DNA from: an uncultured Clostridia bacterium
GTDB lineage: Bacteria > Bacillota > Clostridia > Oscillospirales > Acutalibacteraceae
Assembly: GCA_946186725.1 (NCBI GenBank)
Contig: CAMHOI010000023.1
Coordinates: forward strand, 1-10,670
Length of the DNA stretch: 10,670 nucleotides
Direction: 5' to 3'
Numbering within the stretch: position 1 is the first letter of the stretch; each line of letters starts with the position of its first letter. Shown in pieces: positions 1-7,240 of this stretch. The position numbers and the translations under genes were made by a program. The notes beneath the pieces are model-generated. The model searched no databases. It was not told where the DNA came from and saw only the letters and a list, made by a program, of their open reading frames with translations.

Positions 1-1347
1 GATGTCGTAGAAGCGGTTGATGAGGTTGGTGATGGTGGTCTTGCCCGCACCCGTGGCGCCGACGAAGGCGACCTGCTGCCCCGGCTCGGCAAAGACGGAA
101 ACGTTATGCAGGACGGTCTTCTCCGGGGTGTAGCCGAAATCGACGTCTGTCAGGCGCACGTCGCCCGCCAGAGGCGTATAGGTGAGCGTGCCGTCGGTGT
201 GGGGATGCTTCCACGCCCAGTGACCGGTGTGCCGGTCGGTCTCCCGGACGGCGCCGTCGGGCCCGATCTCGGCGTTGACGAGGGTGACGTAGCCCTCGTC
301 GGCCTCGGGCGGCTCGTCCATCAGGGAGAAGATGCGCTCGGCGCCCGCCATGGCCATGGCGATGGCGTTGATCTGCTGGGACAGCTGATTGATGTTGCCG
401 GTGAACTGCTTGGTCATGTTGAGAAAGGGGATGATGATGTCGATGGTGAAGGGCAGGCCGGACAGAGAGAGGTTTTTGGCCCCCATCAGCAGGAAGAGGC
501 CGCCCACGGCCGCGCAGACGACGTAGAGGATGTTGCCGATGTTCATGATGACGGGGCCGAGCATATTGGCGTAGGAATGGGCGCGGCAGCTGTCGCGGAA
601 GAGCTCGTCGTTGATGCGGTCGAAGCCCTCCTCGGCCTCCTTCTCGTGGGAGAAGACCTTGATGACCTTCTGCCCGTTCATCATTTCCTGGACGTAGCCC
701 TCGACGGCGCCCGTGGACTTTTGCTGGCGCACGAAGTATTTGGCGCTGCCGCCGCCCGCGACGCGGGAGACGAAGATCATGGCGACCACGCCCAGCAGGA
801 TGACCAGGGTCATCCACACGCTGTACCACAGCATGATGCTCAACACGCTCACCACGATGACGAGGGACTGGAGCATCTGGGGCAGAGACTGGCTGACGAG
901 CTGGCGCAGGGTGTCGATGTCGTTGGTATAGTAGCTCATCACGTCGCCGTGCTTGTGGGTGTCAAAATAGCGGATGGGCAGGTCCTGCATCCCGTCGAAC
1001 ATCCGGCGGCGCATTTTGTCCAGATAGCCCTGGGTGATGATGGCCATCAGCTGGGTGTGCACGGTGATGAAGGCGATGCTCAGCACGTACAGCGCGATCA
1101 GCACGCCCACGAGCGGGACGATCTCGCCCGAGGCGGCGGCCCAGTCGGTGCTGCCCGCCTCCAGATAGCGGGTGACGACGGCGAGCACCTTTTGGGTAAA
1201 GATGGAGGGGATGCTGGAGACGACCGCCGAGACGACGATACAGATCATCGTCACGGGCAGCAGAACGGGGTAGAAGCGGAACAGCATCTTCAGGATGCGG
1301 CCGAGCCCGGCGAAGCCGCGCTTGGGCATGGGAGGACGTTTACTCAT
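1..1347 (-). CDS. ABC exporter half-transporter, canonical-NBD subunit (BmrD/LmrD-like), 3' end outside window
   Basis: This is the second subunit of a probable heterodimeric type IV ABC exporter in the cytoplasmic membrane. The reading frame is open from an ATG at 1347 to the left edge (449 codons, no stop), so the C-terminal half of the ATPase domain is missing here. Residues about 20-330 form the membrane domain, with the family-typical stretch FDTHKHGDVMSYYTND near residue 125. A long linker containing TGHWAWKHPH leads into the nucleotide-binding domain, with an A-loop tyrosine near 406 and a canonical Walker A, GATGAGKTT (430-438). The extended linker is, from memory, usual for the Firmicute BmrD/LmrD-type partner. 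The start overlaps the upstream gene by 8 nt (ATGAGTAA), and its ribosome site GGGAGGTGA lies inside the last codons of that gene, implying translational coupling. Signature, Walker B and H-loop cannot be seen. Substrate is unknown; drug or lipid export is only a family-level guess. Confidence 0.93.
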   Translation of the reverse strand, partial: MSKRPPMPKRGFAGLGRILKMLFRFYPVLLPVTMICIVVSAVVSSIPSIFTQKVLAVVTRYLEAGSTDWAAASGEIVPLVGVLIALYVLSIAFITVHTQLMAIITQGYLDKMRRRMFDGMQDLPIRYFDTHKHGDVMSYYTNDIDTLRQLVSQSLPQMLQSLVIVVSVLSIMLWYSVWMTLVILLGVVAMIFVSRVAGGGSAKYFVRQQKSTGAVEGYVQEMMNGQKVIKVFSHEKEAEEGFDRINDELFRDSCRAHSYANMLGPVIMNIGNILYVVCAAVGGLFLLMGAKNLSLSGLPFTIDIIIPFLNMTKQFTGNINQLSQQINAIAMAMAGAERIFSLMDEPPEADEGYVTLVNAEIGPDGAVRETDRHTGHWAWKHPHTDGTLTYTPLAGDVRLTDVDFGYTPEKTVLHNVSVFAEPGQQVAFVGATGAGKTTITNLINRFYDI

Positions 1348-3085
1348 CCTGCTCACCTCCCTTGGTCTGCTGCTCAAAGGTCTCGCGGTAGATGTCGCAG
1401 GAGGAGAGCAGCTCCTCGTGCCTGCCGATGGCGGCGATGCGCCCGCTCTCCATGACGACGATCATGTCGGCGTCCTGCACCGAGGAGACGCGCTGGGCGA
1501 TGATGATCTTGGTCGTCTCGGGGATGTAAGAGCGGAAGGCGGCGCGGATTTTGGCGTCGGTGCGGGTGTCGACCGCGCTGGTGGAATCGTCGAGGATAAG
1601 GATCTTCGGCTTCTTCAGCAGGGCGCGGGCGATGCACAGGCGCTGCTTCTGCCCGCCGGAGACATTGGTGCCGCCCTGCTCGATGCGGGTGTCGTACCCG
1701 TCGGGGAACTGGCGGATGAACTCGTCCGCCTGCGCCAGACGACAGGCCTCCTCGATCTCCGCATCGGTGGCGTTCTCGTTGCCCCAGCGGAGGTTGTCCC
1801 GGATGGTGCCGGAGAAGAGCAGATTCTTCTGCAGCACCATGGCGACGGCGCCGCGCAGGGTATCGAGGTCATACTCGCGCACGTCCACGCCGCCCACCCG
1901 CACGCAGCCCTCGCTGACGTCGTAGAGACGGGGAATGAGCTGGACAAGGGTGCTTTTGCTCGAGCCGGTGCCGCCGAGGATCCCGACCGTCGCCCCCGAG
2001 GGGATGTGCAGATCGACGCCCGAGAGCGCGAACTGCGCGGCGTTCCTGCCGTAGCGGAAGGAGACGCTCTCAAAGTCGACGGCGCCGTCGGCGACCTCGG
2101 TCACGGGATCGGCCGCCTCGGCCATGGCGGGCGTCTCCTCGAGCACCTCGTTGATGCGCTGGAAGGATTCCGCCGACATGGTCAGGATAACGTAGATCAT
2201 GGACAGCATCATCAGCTGGATGAGGATCTGCATCCCGTAGGTCAGCATGGCGGTGATCTCGCCGACGTTGATATAGGTGCCGCCGGAGGTGACGACCAGC
2301 CGGGAGCCGACCAGCAGGACGAAGATCATGTTAAAATAGACGCAGAACTGCATCAGGGGCGTGTTGAGCGCCACGATGCGCTCGGCCCGGGTGAAGTCAT
2401 CGCGGATGGTCTCGGAGGCGGCGGAGAATTTCTTTTTCTCATACTCCTCGCGGGCGAAGCCCTTGACCACGCGCATGGCGCGCACGTCCTCCTCGATGGA
2501 CTCGTTGAGCAGGTCGTATTTTTTGAACACGCGGCGGAAGGCGGGCATGGCCTTCCGGCTGATGAGGATGAGCCCAAACGCCAGCACCGGCACCAGCACC
2601 ACGAAGGAGGTCGCCAGCGCGCCGCCCATCAGATAGGCCATGACGATGGAGAAGATCAGCATCAGCGGCGCGCGCACCGCGATGCGGATGAGCATCATAT
2701 AGGACATCTGGGCGTAGGAGACGTCGGTGGTCATGCGGGTGACCAGCGAGGCGGCGGAGAACTTGTCGATGTTCTCAAAGGCGTAGCCCTGGACCCGGTA
2801 GAACATCTCCCGGCGCAGGTTGCGCGCAAAGCCGGTGGACGCCTTGGCCGCGGTGTGGGCGGCGACAGCGCCGAAGGCGAGAGAGAGCAGCGCCAGCGCG
2901 ACCAGGATCGCGCCCGAGCGCCAGACGTAATCCATCCCGCCCTCACCCGACTGAATGTGGTTGACCAAATCGCCGGTGATGAAGGGGATGACGCAGTCGA
3001 TGACCGCCTCCAGGACGATGAAAAAGAGGGTCAGCGCGGTGGGCGTTTTGTACTCTCCGACGCAGCGAAGCAGTTTTCTGAACAT
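1340..3085 (-). CDS. ABC exporter half-transporter, degenerate-NBD subunit (BmrC/TM287-like)
   Basis: A complete 581-residue half-transporter: a six-helix membrane domain (about 15-310) followed by a nucleotide-binding domain (about 335-575). The Walker A is GGTGSSKST (371-379), with serine 376 where glycine is usual. The signature VSGGQKQR is intact at 475-482. In Walker B (LILDDSTSAVD) the catalytic glutamate is aspartate 500, and the H-loop histidine is glutamine 531 (IIIAQRVSS). Together these mark the non-hydrolysing or weakly hydrolysing half of asymmetric exporters such as TM287/288, BmrC/BmrD and LmrC/LmrD, where one composite ATP site is degenerate. The next gene, overlapping by 8 nt, supplies the canonical partner. 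The ATG at 3085 is supported by AAAGGAAG 6 nt upstream and a good promoter 40-70 nt upstream. Membrane location and pairing are inferred from the family; the exported substrate is not evident. Confidence 0.95.
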   Translation of the reverse strand: MFRKLLRCVGEYKTPTALTLFFIVLEAVIDCVIPFITGDLVNHIQSGEGGMDYVWRSGAILVALALLSLAFGAVAAHTAAKASTGFARNLRREMFYRVQGYAFENIDKFSAASLVTRMTTDVSYAQMSYMMLIRIAVRAPLMLIFSIVMAYLMGGALATSFVVLVPVLAFGLILISRKAMPAFRRVFKKYDLLNESIEEDVRAMRVVKGFAREEYEKKKFSAASETIRDDFTRAERIVALNTPLMQFCVYFNMIFVLLVGSRLVVTSGGTYINVGEITAMLTYGMQILIQLMMLSMIYVILTMSAESFQRINEVLEETPAMAEAADPVTEVADGAVDFESVSFRYGRNAAQFALSGVDLHIPSGATVGILGGTGSSKSTLVQLIPRLYDVSEGCVRVGGVDVREYDLDTLRGAVAMVLQKNLLFSGTIRDNLRWGNENATDAEIEEACRLAQADEFIRQFPDGYDTRIEQGGTNVSGGQKQRLCIARALLKKPKILILDDSTSAVDTRTDAKIRAAFRSYIPETTKIIIAQRVSSVQDADMIVVMESGRIAAIGRHEELLSSCDIYRETFEQQTKGGEQDE

Positions 3086-3126
3086 GGCATTCTTCCTTTC
3101 CTGCCATCTGTCTTATCTAAAGGAGT

Positions 3127-3155
3127 ATTATACCCTATCGGCCGGCAAAGGTCAA
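3127..3155 (-). promoter_or_regulatory. Sigma-A-like promoter for the ABC exporter operon
   Basis: Read on the minus strand, TTGACC (3150-3155) is followed after 17 nt by a perfect TATAAT (3127-3132). Predicted transcription starts near 3120, leaving a 5' leader of about 35 nt before the ATG at 3085. It is the closest match to the sigma-70/A consensus that I found in the window. No operator-like repeat is obvious around it. Confidence 0.82.
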
Positions 3156-3182
3156 GAAAAAGTCCGCCCTCGCCGGGATGGG

Positions 3183-3217
3183 AACGACGCCGCAGAGAGA
3201 CCCTCCGCGGCGTCGTT
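3183..3217. terminator. Hairpin in the gap between permease-HD-GYP gene and ABC operon, possible terminator
   Basis: AACGACGCCGC (3183-3193) pairs perfectly with GCGGCGTCGTT (3207-3217), giving an 11-bp GC-rich stem with a 13-nt loop. It lies 33 nt past the stop codon of the permease–HD-GYP gene and before the ABC promoter, where a terminator is expected. On the minus strand, however, the stem is followed by CCCATCCC, and a T-run (ACTTTTTC) comes only about 20 nt later. On the plus strand the stem is followed directly by TTTCTTTGG. It could be a poor minus-strand terminator or one facing antisense transcription. Confidence 0.5.
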
Positions 3218-3249
3218 TCTTTGGTTTACATAATGTTGCTGTTCCCGTC

Positions 3250-5628
3250 TCAGACGGAGAGGGAGGCGTAGTAGGCCTCGAGCCGGGGCCGGGCACGGAG
3301 ATAGTAGGGCTCCAGCCGGGCGTCGAACTGCGTGCCCATGCCGTCGAGGATGATCCTGTCGGCCGCCTCGAAGGTCATTTTCTCCTTGTACACGCGCTTG
3401 GAAACGAGCGCGTCGTACACGTCCGCGATCGCCATGATGCGCGCCTCCGGCGGGATCTCGTCCCCCTTCCGCTTTTCGGGGTAGCCGGAGCCGTCCACCC
3501 GTTCGTGATGGTAGTGGGCCATGTTTTCGGCGATGCGCTTGAACTGATCGTCTCCGTCGTCGCGCAGGATGTCCGCGAGGATGCGCGCGCCCTCGGCGGC
3601 GTGGGTCTTCATGACCTCGAACTCCTCGGGCGTGAAGCGGCCGGGCTTGCGCAGGATGACGTCGTCGACCGCGATCTTGCCGATGTCGTGCATCGGCGCC
3701 GCCTTGATGACGTCCTGATAGAAGGCGTCGGAGAAACCGAGACTGTCGTCCTTCGCCATTTCCTCCGCGAGGATGCGCACGACGTCGCTCGTGCGCTTGA
3801 TATGACCGCCGGTGGAGTTGTCCCGGCTCTCCACCATCGCGGCCATGCCGATGACCAGATCGTTCTGCATGGCGAGGATGTGTTCGGTCTTTGCCTTGAC
3901 CTCCTTTTCGAGCCGGGTCTCATACTTCTTCATGAAGAAATAGTTGCTGACAAAGCCGGCGACGGAGAGCGCGAACAGGCCGAACACCACGACCTCACTC
4001 ATGAGCGTGACCGTATGGAGCCGGTCGTCGAGCAGAGCGGTGTACTCCCCTTCGCTCATGGCGAGCACAGAGGCGGGGGCTGTGCCCGTGTGATAGGCGT
4101 GCAGATCCGTCATCGCCTGCTCAACGGCGGCGTCCTTGGTCTTGTCCATCCAGATGATGCCCAGGAAGATGATGAACGTGATGAGGGTCAGCCACACGAT
4201 GATCGCCTTGCCGAAGCGGCGGGCGTGGTCCCGGGCGATGACGCGGTGGAAAAAGATCATGCCCAGCACCGACCACAGGATGAACAGCAGATAGGTCTCG
4301 GTATTCAGCGCGTCGGAAACCATCCCCGGCACGAGCAGAGCGACGCCGAAAACGATCATGACAATCAGCGCGATCAGGCCGGCGGCAACGTCCTTCTTCG
4401 CGCCGTTGGCCTTGGCGCTTTTCATCGCCGCCGCCGCCACGAAGCCGTACAGCAGGGTGGCGACGATGGTCGTCACGTCTACGATCCAACCGATCGCCGA
4501 GCGGCCGAGAAAGGCGACGAAGAGCGACACGCCGCACAGGAACAGAATGGCTTTCGAGGGGATGCCGCGCTTGTTGAGCGTGGCGTATTTGGCGGGGATG
4601 ATGGAATCCAGACTCACTGCGTAGGTCAGCCGGCTCAGCGCCCAAATATTGGAAATCAAGCTGGTCGCGACCAGCGAAAACAGAGAGAGGAAGAGCAGCA
4701 CCAGTCCTGTGTTGCCCAGATAGTGCCCCGCCGCGTAAAAGGCGGGCAGCGCCTCGATCCCGGTCAGATTGTCAAGATCGTTGATATACGCGAGCCAGTT
4801 GTCGTAGCGCGGCGGATAGGCGGTGACCGAGAGCAGCGTCACGCAGACGTACAAGACCGTGGTGATGACGACGGAAACGGCCAAAATGCGAAAGAGCTTG
4901 GTCTTTTTGAAATTGAACTCCCGGGAGGAATGCGTCACACTCTCGAAGCCGATAAACGCCCAGGGCGAAATGAAGGCGATGATGGCGATCTGGGACGAGG
5001 GCGCGTCGCCGGGCACAAATGCGGGGTCGAAGCCGCCGCCGCCCTGCAGATACCGCACCAGCGCCACGATGAAGCAGGCGCCGATGCCGATCAGAAACAG
5101 CGCCACGAGCACGACCATGGCAACGGCGACGGCGCGCTTGCTGCGGATCAAAACGAGCGCCGTCAGCGCGATCACGGCCACCGTAAGCAGGGCTTCACCC
5201 AGGTATACGTCATAGCCGAACAGGGTGTACAGATACCCGAACCGGAAGTAGTCGCCCAGCAGATACCGCGCAAACAGCGGCACCGCCGTGGCGTTGGCCC
5301 AAAAGATGGCGATATAGAGCAGCAGCACGAACCACGACACCAGAAAGGCGCGGTCGTAGCCGAAGATGCTCTTGGTATAGGAGTAAACGCCCGTCCCGTC
5401 GGGGTATTGATTGGCGATATAGTGATAGTTGCGGCAGATCAGGAGCATCACAAGCATACCGATCAGGAGCCCGATCACGCTGCCCAGGGGGCCCGCCTGC
5501 TTGAGATAGGAATTGCTCGTAACGACAAGAGAGCCCCACCCGACGCTGGTGCCGATGGCAAACGCCATCACCGTCACCGGCGACAGAAACGGGGTCAGCC
5601 CGGGCGCGGACGATTTTGCGGATGACAC
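3250..5628 (-). CDS. APC-type amino acid permease fused to an HD-GYP phosphodiesterase domain
   Basis: A 792-residue membrane protein with two parts. Residues about 14-462 form a 12-helix APC-superfamily permease: glycine-rich TM1 (AIGTSVGWGS, 24-33) and a TM6-like stretch PWAFIGFESVTH (222-233). Two further helices (about 474-494 and 541-562) bracket a polar loop of about 46 residues, then a charged, probably helical linker (565-590). Residues about 595-792 are a full HD-GYP domain: H609, HDIGK (647-651), H676, HHERVDGSGYP (707-717) and D736. All recognisable metal and GYP residues are kept, so hydrolysis of c-di-GMP or a related dinucleotide is expected. The start is GTG at 5628, with AAGGAAGG 10 nt upstream; no in-frame ATG fits better. 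It is transcribed alone from its own promoter. Substrate is unknown. It could be a working transporter, or a transceptor that uses the permease fold only for sensing. Confidence 0.93.
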   Translation of the reverse strand: MSSAKSSAPGLTPFLSPVTVMAFAIGTSVGWGSLVVTSNSYLKQAGPLGSVIGLLIGMLVMLLICRNYHYIANQYPDGTGVYSYTKSIFGYDRAFLVSWFVLLLYIAIFWANATAVPLFARYLLGDYFRFGYLYTLFGYDVYLGEALLTVAVIALTALVLIRSKRAVAVAMVVLVALFLIGIGACFIVALVRYLQGGGGFDPAFVPGDAPSSQIAIIAFISPWAFIGFESVTHSSREFNFKKTKLFRILAVSVVITTVLYVCVTLLSVTAYPPRYDNWLAYINDLDNLTGIEALPAFYAAGHYLGNTGLVLLFLSLFSLVATSLISNIWALSRLTYAVSLDSIIPAKYATLNKRGIPSKAILFLCGVSLFVAFLGRSAIGWIVDVTTIVATLLYGFVAAAAMKSAKANGAKKDVAAGLIALIVMIVFGVALLVPGMVSDALNTETYLLFILWSVLGMIFFHRVIARDHARRFGKAIIVWLTLITFIIFLGIIWMDKTKDAAVEQAMTDLHAYHTGTAPASVLAMSEGEYTALLDDRLHTVTLMSEVVVFGLFALSVAGFVSNYFFMKKYETRLEKEVKAKTEHILAMQNDLVIGMAAMVESRDNSTGGHIKRTSDVVRILAEEMAKDDSLGFSDAFYQDVIKAAPMHDIGKIAVDDVILRKPGRFTPEEFEVMKTHAAEGARILADILRDDGDDQFKRIAENMAHYHHERVDGSGYPEKRKGDEIPPEARIMAIADVYDALVSKRVYKEKMTFEAADRIILDGMGTQFDARLEPYYLRARPRLEAYYASLSV

Positions 5629-5682
5629 GGAACGCTCGCCTTCCTTCTTGATTGGTCAATGCGTGCGACGGTTTGCAGGGAT

Positions 5683-5711
5683 ATTTTAGCACATTCGACG
5701 TCGTTACGCAA
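5683..5711 (-). promoter_or_regulatory. Extended -10 promoter for the permease-HD-GYP gene
   Basis: On the minus strand, TTGCGT (5706-5711) is spaced 17 nt from TAAAAT (5683-5688), preceded by an extended -10 TGC. Transcription would begin near 5676, about 48 nt before the GTG start. The -35 matches the consensus only in TTG, so the extended -10 probably carries recognition. It lies between the lipoprotein gene's terminator and the coding start, as expected for a single-gene unit. Confidence 0.62.
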
Positions 5712-5749
5712 GAAGTCCGTTTTCTTCTTTGGAAAAAACGAGCGTCCTC

Positions 5750-5787
5750 GCCAAAAGAAAACGGGCAACCGCAGGGTCACCCGTTTT
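5750..5787 (-). terminator. Intrinsic terminator of the lipoprotein gene
   Basis: On the minus strand a 13-bp stem, with arms at 5775-5787 and 5758-5770 and two G-T wobbles near its top, closes a 4-nt loop and is followed by TCTTTTGG. The hairpin begins 9 nt after the lipoprotein stop codon. This is a textbook rho-independent terminator and separates the lipoprotein gene from the permease–HD-GYP promoter. Confidence 0.85.
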
Positions 5788-5796
5788 CGTCGTTGT

Positions 5797-6276
5797 TCAG
5801 TACTCTGTGACCTCTTCCAGGTCGCGGTAGACGGTCAGGCAGGCGTCGGAGGGCTCGTCCGCGGTGAAGCCGTTTTCGCTGCACAGGATGTAGATATACT
5901 TGCCCTCCTCGATGTCCAGCTTGCCGTCGCCCTCGAGGGCGCAGGCGTGCTCTTGGCCAAGGTAGCGCATCTCGTCGGGAAACGCCTCGTCCAGCACAAA
6001 GACCGTCCAGAGGACGGTGTCGGCGGAGCTGACGAAGGTATACGTCCCCGTCGCGTCGCAAACGTAGCCCGTGAAGCCGGCGTTCTCGAAGCCGTCCCCG
6101 GCGGTGACGACGAAGGGATCGTCGTCGATGACCATGCGGGGCAGCTCGCGCTGCGCCTCGCTGACGGAAGTGACGCTGTCGGCATCGGCCGTCTCGGCGG
6201 GCGTCTGCGTCACCGTGCAGGCGGCCAGGCAGAACAGCATCGCCGCGGTCAAAAGCAGAATTGTCATCCGTTTCAT
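5797..6276 (-). CDS. Small acidic lipoprotein of unknown function
   Basis: A 159-residue protein that I cannot place in a named family. It begins with a lipoprotein signal peptide: basic MKR, a hydrophobic core, then lipobox LAAC with the lipidated cysteine at residue 20. It should therefore be anchored to the outer face of the cytoplasmic membrane after signal peptidase II cleavage. A Thr/Ala/Asp/Ser-rich spacer (21-45) leads to a compact domain (46-159) rich in Asp/Glu with four cysteines (73, 112, 132, 146), enough for two disulfides. The pattern GTYTFVSSAD … EEGKYIYILCSENGFT resembles beta-sandwich domains of the bacterial pre-peptidase C-terminal type, but this is only a shape impression. 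The ATG at 6276 has AGGGAG 8 nt upstream, its own extended -10 promoter and a strong terminator. It is divergent from the hydrolase gene; a functional link is not shown. Confidence 0.85.
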   Translation of the reverse strand: MKRMTILLLTAAMLFCLAACTVTQTPAETADADSVTSVSEAQRELPRMVIDDDPFVVTAGDGFENAGFTGYVCDATGTYTFVSSADTVLWTVFVLDEAFPDEMRYLGQEHACALEGDGKLDIEEGKYIYILCSENGFTADEPSDACLTVYRDLEEVTEY

Positions 6277-6326
6277 ATCTGTCGCTCCCTATTGCTCATT
6301 TCCGGGGCTTTGCCCATTCCGGCTCT

Positions 6327-6355
6327 ATTTTACCATATCTGTGCACCGTCCGCAA
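6327..6355 (-). promoter_or_regulatory. Extended -10 promoter for the lipoprotein gene
   Basis: On the minus strand, TTGCGG (6350-6355), 17 nt, then TAAAAT (6327-6332) with an extended TGG just before it. Transcription would start near 6320, about 44 nt before the ATG at 6276. The arrangement is almost identical to the promoter of the permease–HD-GYP gene. Confidence 0.62.
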
Positions 6356-6380
6356 GCGTTTTCCGTCTCGGCACAAAGAA

Positions 6381-6397
6381 AGCGGTTGCCAACCGCT
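6381..6397. repeat. Perfect 17-nt palindrome, candidate operator between divergent genes
   Basis: AGCGGTTG (6381-6388), one central base, then CAACCGCT (6390-6397) form a perfect inverted repeat. It overlaps the predicted -35 of the hydrolase promoter (6386-6391) and lies 25 bp beyond the -35 of the divergent lipoprotein promoter. That geometry suits a dimeric repressor site. Alternatively, on the minus strand the repeat is followed by TTCTTTG and could act as a small terminator for antisense transcripts. Confidence 0.55.
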
Positions 6398-6414
6398 GCG
6401 ATCTGTATTACACT
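6386..6414 (+). promoter_or_regulatory. Sigma-A-like promoter for the alpha/beta hydrolase gene
   Basis: TTGCCA (6386-6391, five of six consensus bases) is followed after 17 nt by TACACT (6409-6414, four of six). Transcription would start near 6421, giving a short leader of about 19 nt that contains the ribosome site AAAGGAGAG. The palindrome at 6381-6397 covers the -35 element. Confidence 0.6.
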
Positions 6415-6439
6415 ATGAAAAAAGAAAGGAGAGATCGTG

Positions 6440-7240
6440 ATGAGCGTGACTGTCGGCACCGTCGCCTGCGACGGCTTTACCGTGGATTACTGCCGCTTCG
6501 GGCAGGGGGAGCGCCCCCTCGTCATTCTGCCCGGGTTGAGCGTTCAGAGCGTACTGCTTTCCGCCGACGCCATCGAAGCCGAGTACGCCGTCATGCGGGA
6601 CGATTTCACCGTGACTGTGCTTGAGCGTCGTCGGGAACTGCCGCCCGTCTACGGGATTGCGGATATGGCACGCGACACCGCCGCTGCGCTCGATGCCCTC
6701 GGGCTGCGAAAGATTGGGCTCTTCGGCGCCTCTCAGGGAGGTATGATCGCGCTGGAGCTGGCCGCCTCCCGTCCCGATCTGGTGAGCCGGGCCGCCGTCG
6801 CCTCCACTGCGCTGAACGTGACCGGGGCGCGCTTCGCCGCCGTCGGGCGGTGGATCGACGCGGCGCGCCGCGGGGACGGGGAGGCGCTCTGCCTCGATTT
6901 CGGCCGCACCGTCTATCCGCCCGCCGTTTTCGTCTCCTGTGAGGAGACCCTGCGCCGGATCGGCCGGAGCGTCACGCGGGCGGAACTGGACCGCTTCGTG
7001 ATCCTTGCCGCCGGGACAGAAGGGTATCGCTTCACACATACCGAAGCCCTGCAATGCCCGCTTTGGGCGGCCGGGTCGAAGGACGACGCCGTTTTCGGCG
7101 AGGCAGCCCTGCGGGAGATCGCCGCGGCTTTTGCGGATCGGCCTGGTTTTTCCGTGCGGGAATATGAGGGCTTCGGTCACGCCGTCTACGATACCGCCCC
7201 CGATTTCCGCGATCAGCTTCACTTCTTCTTCACCGTATAG
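6440..7240 (+). CDS. Alpha/beta-fold hydrolase
   Basis: A 266-residue soluble hydrolase with no signal peptide, of the single-domain alpha/beta fold family. The nucleophile elbow is GASQGG, with serine 98. Aspartate 215 or 216 in the strand end AGSKDDAV and histidine 247 in GFGHAVYD complete a plausible Ser-Asp-His triad in the usual order. The LPGLS stretch near residue 30 fits the oxyanion-hole loop. The segment between about 125 and 200 is the lid. AGGAG (6427-6431) lies 8 nt before ATG 6440; an in-frame GTG at 6437 directly ahead is possible but only 5 nt away, so ATG is preferred. It is the only plus-strand gene here and stands alone, divergent from the lipoprotein gene. The substrate cannot be told from sequence: esterase, lactonase, thioesterase or C-C hydrolase are all open. 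Confidence 0.92.
   Translation: MSVTVGTVACDGFTVDYCRFGQGERPLVILPGLSVQSVLLSADAIEAEYAVMRDDFTVTVLERRRELPPVYGIADMARDTAAALDALGLRKIGLFGASQGGMIALELAASRPDLVSRAAVASTALNVTGARFAAVGRWIDAARRGDGEALCLDFGRTVYPPAVFVSCEETLRRIGRSVTRAELDRFVILAAGTEGYRFTHTEALQCPLWAAGSKDDAVFGEAALREIAAAFADRPGFSVREYEGFGHAVYDTAPDFRDQLHFFFTV

Noticed and set aside
106..1455. Plus-strand open frame of 449 codons
   Set aside because: It lies antisense to the partial ABC subunit; no motif, and the minus-strand frame is supported by Walker A and family-typical segments.
1295..3271. Long plus-strand open frame (658 codons) opposite the ABC gene
   Set aside because: It mirrors the ABC gene's GC-rich codon pattern, has low-complexity His/Asp/Gly/Ala-rich translation, no ribosome site and no recognisable domain; the minus-strand frame has clear ABC motifs.
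3178..5625. Very long plus-strand open frame (815 codons) opposite the permease-HD-GYP gene
   Set aside because: Same antisense artefact: composition is biased to His, Asp, Gln, Gly and Arg, with no domain, while the minus strand encodes convincing APC and HD-GYP sequences.
6413..7222. Minus-strand open frame of 269 codons opposite the hydrolase
   Set aside because: No domain or ribosome site; the plus frame has the GASQGG elbow, catalytic Asp/His and a good ribosome site.
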